This document shows, in pieces, positions 61,401-64,000 of a DNA stretch of 64,000 nucleotides (positions within the stretch are counted from its first letter, which is position 1; every line of letters begins with the position of its first letter). This DNA comes from Bradyrhizobium sp. WBOS07. GTDB taxonomy: Bacteria > Pseudomonadota > Alphaproteobacteria > Rhizobiales > Xanthobacteraceae. The stretch spans positions 4,464,001 through 4,528,000 of the forward strand of contig NZ_CP029008.1 of the NCBI RefSeq assembly GCF_024585165.1, written 5' to 3'. The notes beneath the pieces were generated by a model that was given only the letters and a program-made list of their open reading frames with translations, made no database searches and was not told where the DNA came from. Both the position numbers and the translations under genes were made by a program.

Positions 61401-62858
61401 TGGCTGGATGGCATGATCAAGGCGCATCCAAAGATCGCCGTTCCGCTCATCCGAGCCGTCTTCAAGGATGAATGGGACGCTGCGGAGAGCCGCGTTTCTT
61501 ATTTCCTCTATCACTTCGCGCAGAATGCGGCCGCGATTCATCCCGACCTTCAGTCCGCGATCTTTGACGTGATCTCCACGAGCGAGCCCACGCAAATCAA
61601 CACGTTTGATCGCGGCCTTGACATCGTTCGAAATCTTTCTCTGTCCGACGCGCAGCGCGCTGCGCTGCGGGCCAGGGCGGCCGCGCGCTTTGGTGCGTTG
61701 AAGAAATCGAATACGGTATGGGCCGCGCGCTATATTGCGCTCCTCTTCTTGCTCGGTGAACCCTCCGCGGTCACCTTGCTTACCGCCTGGCTCCGTGGCG
61801 AAAAGCCGTCCGCACGCCAGACCCTTACGATTACCGTGCTTGGTCTTCTGTTTGGAGGGCACCATCCTCTGATCGTAGGTGTGCTCGCGGCGTTGTCGAT
61901 TCCGATACTGAGCCAGTTAACCCTGTTCGCGTATCAGGAAATTCGGCCGGACGAAGACAATGTCCATGAGGGAATGTATTCACCCGACGATCGGGACGAT
62001 GCGGAAAACGCTCGCAGTGCGATCCTCAAAGCTTTGATGGACAGCGAGGGACCCGCAGCCTTCGAAGCCATGATCCGCCTTTCACGTCATGCCGCGATGA
62101 CTGCGCGCCGCATTCGCTTTCGAGAATTAGCACGCCGGATGGCGGAGCGTGACGCAGACGTCGTGGCGTGGTTGCCGCAAGACGTGGTCGCTTTCGAGCG
62201 CGAGAAGATCCTTCCAATAAAAACCGGCCGGGACCTCTATCGCGTCGTTCAAGCCATCATCCGCGAGATCGACTGGGAGTTTGTCAACGCGGATGCGAGT
62301 GCTCGCGCGGTTCTGGAGACCGCGAAGGACGAGAACGCTGTCCAACAATGGCTGGCGGCCGAAATGAAACAGCGCGCCAAAGGCCGCTATCATGCCTCGC
62401 GCGAGTCGGAGGTAGCCGAGGGCAATATGCCCGACATCCTCGTCGCCGCTATCGGCTCGCTCGTCGAAACAGCTGTTGAGGCCAAACACGGCGGAAAGGG
62501 CTGGAGTACCAAGGCGCTCGAGGACGCGTTGCGCGCTCAGCTTGCAGAGGATTATCTACGCCCGGCGGTACGCCGGCATGGTGTCCTTGTTGTTACCAAT
62601 CATAAGCAGCGAGGCTGGCAGCACCCGAAGTCGCGCAAGGCGATGACCTTTCCGGAGATGATCGCCTACTTGAACGGTGTTGCCGCCACACTGCGAAAGA
62701 ACAAGACGGGAGAGATCACCGTTAGTGTCATCGGCATAGATGCCGTCAAGAAGCCGCGAACACGGGCAGCCGAAAAGCCGAGGAAGCGGACTGCAAAGCG
62801 GAAGCCCCGGCGCTCCGGCAAGCGTGCCTCGGCGAATAAGCGAGGTTCGCGCCGATGA
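58431..62858 (+). CDS. STAND/NACHT-like NTPase with C-terminal PD-(D/E)XK nuclease domain
   Basis: This 1475-residue protein is the only large gene of a tRNA-bounded island. The NTPase has Walker A AEAQSGKT (Lys61), Walker B FFLDSVDEAR (Asp117, Asp120, Glu121), ILVSCRVSDW after it, and FHHRSTQEYLTACWLKRLL (His381-Tyr388), the winged-helix mark of NACHT-like STAND proteins. A proline/lysine-rich, probably disordered segment (about 180-222) interrupts the NTPase. Helical repeats of HEAT type fill about 450-1300. Near the end, MPDILVA (Asp1335), VEAKHG (Glu1350, Lys1352), LRAQLAEDYL and GVLVVTNHKQRGW form a PD-(D/E)XK nuclease pattern, followed by a Lys/Arg tail. GTG 58431 is provisional because no good ribosome-binding site is seen. 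GC is lower than in neighbours. The likely role is nuclease-based anti-phage defence, an inference from motifs. Confidence 0.82.
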   Translation: MLPFVSGYVDLKRSFVPVADDAEPELAIGHLWGRKYGGWLDWPDVLNHPRVVVLAEAQSGKTEEFKNTTAELRDRGTPAFYATIEQLAEGRLNLSPPQRALFESWKAGAEPGWFFLDSVDEARLNRKKFDDALHYLAAEIGAALARASILVSCRVSDWKGKSDRQTILDILPVPPPPPAPAPPPAVDPDAALLDPIFEREEPEKPKRTEKGEKKKPDDLLVIRLVPLTDEQRKAFALAKGVRDVDAFMAAIDRQGLDVLAERPGDMLDLIQYWADHNKFGTLTTMTEAAIEAKLREPDRYRPDNTDLAPAKARAGVERVAAALTLAKTFTLIAPGQEPDLGLASGALDAVELLNDWNVAESNALLRRGIFAPSTYGRVRFHHRSTQEYLTACWLKRLLDGGCPLSEVFGLIFTERYGVETVAPSLRAPAAWLAHHYPDIRDEIIRREPLLLITYGDPAALSIESKTAVLLNLARKHAAGEIADDSIDRRALGMFASPDLSDAIHEAWKINSRADFRNDLIRTVREGRIAGCTDLAEKIACDGQQADQSRITAVDALVACEADDALRRVTADLMGAPAKASPRLAAGFARALFPSYLNVVQLLTLIDKAKPPSSSSAEGFAYAIDELWQACPATDKPALIAGLAKLCAQPPFVHEYRRVAARQGELSRHLGNIAFEAVSTLGDRSPSPDLIALLAVVERAERPIGHEGDGPELNLRVRQNRALNRALFWHDAEEARNAGHTVQDHWQVHFGGTPLWALESPDLEWLRDDLKNKPLQDDRRVALSALVQLIGSQLKTEAPALRKLIGKDPKLREDLRAFLRPRPVSPAIRRMNERSAKNKTEKEARKERDKATWRDFRDKLQANIPALSDPSTVVAGTGFWGLHNLSQWLLKKTREQAPSAIRQWRLLEPAFSKEIAEGYRDGMKALWRVQPPEKPVHAPGGGTTVKWITIYAYAAIGLEAADNPRFPEPLSESDARRAIQHVCASEQGYPDWLDGMIKAHPKIAVPLIRAVFKDEWDAAESRVSYFLYHFAQNAAAIHPDLQSAIFDVISTSEPTQINTFDRGLDIVRNLSLSDAQRAALRARAAARFGALKKSNTVWAARYIALLFLLGEPSAVTLLTAWLRGEKPSARQTLTITVLGLLFGGHHPLIVGVLAALSIPILSQLTLFAYQEIRPDEDNVHEGMYSPDDRDDAENARSAILKALMDSEGPAAFEAMIRLSRHAAMTARRIRFRELARRMAERDADVVAWLPQDVVAFEREKILPIKTGRDLYRVVQAIIREIDWEFVNADASARAVLETAKDENAVQQWLAAEMKQRAKGRYHASRESEVAEGNMPDILVAAIGSLVETAVEAKHGGKGWSTKALEDALRAQLAEDYLRPAVRRHGVLVVTNHKQRGWQHPKSRKAMTFPEMIAYLNGVAATLRKNKTGEITVSVIGIDAVKKPRTRAAEKPRKRTAKRKPRRSGKRASANKRGSRR

Positions 62859-63118
62859 GCGTTGATGCAACGACAGCGTATTTCGACGACATCGTCGCGC
62901 GTGTGGCGACGGCACCAGTCGTAATACGTGATCTCTGGAGTGAGGCCGAGCCGGCAAAATGCCACCAGAATTGCATGCTGTCTCGATGTTCCACGAATGG
63001 AATGCAACTGCCGCTCGGATCAGACGTGATTCGATCAGGTAGCCCATCGGCCCGAGCGATGGGCTCAGCCAGCCGATACAAGCGTTTCTCGTTGACTCTG
63101 GATAGAGCAGCCCGGTAG
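62855..63118 (+). CDS. Small ORF overlapping the NTPase stop; possibly truncated
   Basis: An 87-codon frame whose ATG overlaps the large gene's TGA (ATGA). The first part, MSVDATTAYFDDIVARVATA, then PVVIRDLWSEAEPAKCHQN, looks like a genuine protein start. The rest is rich in Ser and Arg, runs into the tRNA-like copy and looks out of frame. A neighbouring frame continues more sensibly as LHAVSMFHEWNATAARIRRD and stops at once. It may be the remnant of a second island gene cut short, or a small partner protein. No family is recognised. Confidence 0.4.
   Translation: MSVDATTAYFDDIVARVATAPVVIRDLWSEAEPAKCHQNCMLSRCSTNGMQLPLGSDVIRSGSPSARAMGSASRYKRFSLTLDRAAR
63041..63065. terminator. Hairpin near the island's right end
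   Basis: AGCCCATCG and CGATGGGCT form a perfect 9-base-pair stem with a 7-base loop, without a T-run. It is about 180 bases after the NTPase stop and could terminate the island transcript. Confidence 0.45.
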
Positions 63119-63171
63119 CTCGTCAGGCTCGTAACCTGGAGGTCATAGGTTCAAACCCTACCCCCGCACCA
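63105..63171 (+). pseudogene. Decayed 3' copy of the initiator tRNA gene (likely right attachment site)
   Basis: This is a direct repeat of 58100-58167, that is, all of the tRNA-Met gene except its first nine bases. I count four substitutions and one deleted base over 68 positions. One substitution changes the anticodon CAT to CGT (63130-63132), and another deletion shortens the terminal GCAACCA to GCACCA. Without the 5' acceptor strand it cannot fold as a tRNA. It marks the other end of a tRNA-targeted insertion. Confidence 0.85.
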
Positions 63172-63197
63172 AATTCGGATTGACCGGATCCGAGACG

Positions 63198-63227
63198 AAA
63201 AAGGCCTGCTTGATGCGGGCCATTTTT
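63198..63227 (+). terminator. Terminator-like hairpin after the tRNA-like copy
   Basis: AAAAAGGCC...GGCCATTTTT, with a partly paired interior (TGC/GCG), just 27 bases after the copy. The place and the A/T flanks mirror the terminator after the intact tRNA. This may be the original chromosomal terminator of the tRNA gene before insertion. Confidence 0.6.
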
Positions 63228-63332
63228 GTTTTTGGAGGGAGCACTGTCGCAGCGCTCCCTCCTGATCAGCGCGAGCAGCGTGCGCGGCGGTTGTCGCGTC
63301 AGCTGCAAGGTGTCTGCGGGCAGGATGAGGGA

Positions 63333-63824
63333 TCAGGATCTGAACGGGCAGACCATGGTCAGCTTCAGCAGCGTCGGCTTGTCCGAGCCCTTCTTGTACT
63401 CCCACTCCAGCCGGATCTCGTGCCGGTGGGCGAAGGCATCGTTCGGCGCGTGGACGATGATGTTGGTCTTCATCGGGATCGGCGGCTCGGAGTTGAAGCA
63501 CTTCCGCACGCAGGCATCGAGCAGGTCGCATCGCGTCAGCGGGATGACGCCGGGCTCGTCCCTGGATAGCGGCACCGTGTTCGGCTGGGTGCTGAGATCG
63601 ACGCGGGCCCGGCCCTTCTCCTTGTGCCAGTACTTGGCGCTTCCCTGCGGCCACCTCGAAGGCGGGTTCAGGATCAAATGGTATTGGCCGTATTCCAGGG
63701 TCGGCAGATCGATGTCATCCGACGCCTTGAGCTTGGCCACGCTCTTCTTCATGTTCGCCAAGGGATAGTAATTGCTGTTCATCAAGTCTCGAAATGCCTT
63801 GCCGCTATATGTCTTGCCGCCCAT
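63333..63824 (-). CDS. Hypothetical protein, no family recognised
   Basis: A 163-residue protein from ATG 63824 (MGGKTYSGKAFRDLMNSNYY), with AAGGA upstream. The composition is that of a normal soluble protein, with plausible strands and helices (ASDDIDLPTLEYGQYHLILN; TRCDLLDACVRKCFNSEPPI; KTNIIVHAPNDAFAHRHEIR; LTMVCPFRS at the end). An in-frame extension to 63944 is arginine-rich and less convincing. No motif is recognised. It lies just outside the tRNA-bounded island and points towards it, so it may be flanking chromosome or part of another insertion that continues beyond the window. Confidence 0.6.
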   Translation of the reverse strand: MGGKTYSGKAFRDLMNSNYYPLANMKKSVAKLKASDDIDLPTLEYGQYHLILNPPSRWPQGSAKYWHKEKGRARVDLSTQPNTVPLSRDEPGVIPLTRCDLLDACVRKCFNSEPPIPMKTNIIVHAPNDAFAHRHEIRLEWEYKKGSDKPTLLKLTMVCPFRS

Positions 63825-64000
63825 CGCCTTGTCCTTTGATTTGATCCAATCAACCAGGGTGGCCCGCAGCCCGGCAAAGCTCGTTGGCCAGAACGACAGC
63901 CCTCGGCGCCCCCAGAACGCGCGGCCCCATCTTCGCGCGCGCAAACGCTATCACCCGAAATTGTGCGTCGTCCAGAGAGATACCGGCTGGTGATGCCGCC
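63825..64000. other. Window end, no supported gene
   Basis: No gene is supported in the last 176 bases. A 5' extension of the preceding gene is possible but unconvincing. Confidence 0.4.

Noticed and set aside
63105..63171. A second functional tRNA, possibly tRNA-Thr (anticodon CGT)
   Set aside because: It lacks the 5' acceptor strand and has a deleted base at the 3' end, so no acceptor stem can form. It is better explained as a decayed copy of the initiator tRNA.
62855..63171. Integrase gene of the island
   Set aside because: No tyrosine or serine recombinase motif (R...HxxR...Y or the serine equivalent) is seen in any frame between the tRNA copies.

Overview
This 64 kb window is GC-rich chromosomal DNA from an alphaproteobacterium, most likely Bradyrhizobium or a close relative. 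Three things point there: (i) dense, gene-sized coding with GTG/TTG starts and strong C/G third-position bias; (ii) many 30-150 bp interspersed inverted repeats of the kind seen throughout Bradyrhizobium intergenic DNA; (iii) a membrane-bound ferritin gene (mbfA) with an Irr-type iron box just upstream. No rRNA, CRISPR array, complete insertion sequence or phage gene block was seen.

Layout. 0-5 kb: end of trhO, slyX, a Cache-PAS-GGDEF diguanylate cyclase, a small acidic protein, then convergent hemE and hemC. 5-8 kb: GMC oxidoreductase under a TetR regulator, divergent from a SnoaL-like gene, with a palindromic operator between them. 8-16 kb: membrane protein, GGDEF-EAL protein, a three-gene aromatic oxygenase operon (Rieske oxygenase, GntR/FCD regulator, ferredoxin reductase) with TGTATACA operators, and pgm. 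17-26.5 kb: two divergent paralogous peptide-binding proteins; the rightward one leads a dipeptide/oligopeptide-type ABC operon that also encodes an amidase and a tiny AtzG-like protein. 26.6-32.3 kb: GlsB-like protein, type I secretion ABC and adaptor pair, AMP nucleosidase, DUF1488 protein. 32.4-37.8 kb: PncC-like amidohydrolase, twin amidohydrolases with a Rieske protein, LysR regulator, DUF1127 protein, GNAT acetyltransferase. 37.9-42.8 kb: enoyl-CoA hydratase, SDR, AidB-like acyl-CoA dehydrogenase and zinc alcohol dehydrogenase. 42.8-57.8 kb: GT-C glycosyltransferase, second amidase, mbfA, epoxide-hydrolase-like enzyme, MBL hydrolase, GST, FAH-family hydrolase, a frameshifted MBL gene, DUF3775, SDR, CvpA, a second GMC oxidoreductase and a coniferyl-aldehyde-type dehydrogenase. 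Much of this reads as uptake and breakdown of plant-derived aromatics, amides and peptides.

Most interesting region. At 58.1 kb there is an intact initiator tRNA-Met. About 5 kb downstream (63105-63171) lies a decayed direct copy of all but the first nine bases of it. Between them sits one 1475-codon gene of visibly lower GC. It encodes a STAND/NACHT-like NTPase (Walker A, LDSVDE Walker B, and an HHRSTQEY element) followed by a long helical-repeat region, a C-terminal PD-(D/E)XK-like nuclease signature (D1335...E1350-A-K1352) and a lysine/arginine tail. A short ORF overlaps its stop codon. I read this as a compact tRNA-targeted island carrying a single-protein nucleotide-binding nuclease, plausibly an anti-phage defence system. 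The function is inferred from motifs and context only.

Starts are chosen from ribosome-binding sites, overlaps and family lengths. Names rest on motif and family recognition by eye; no database search was run.
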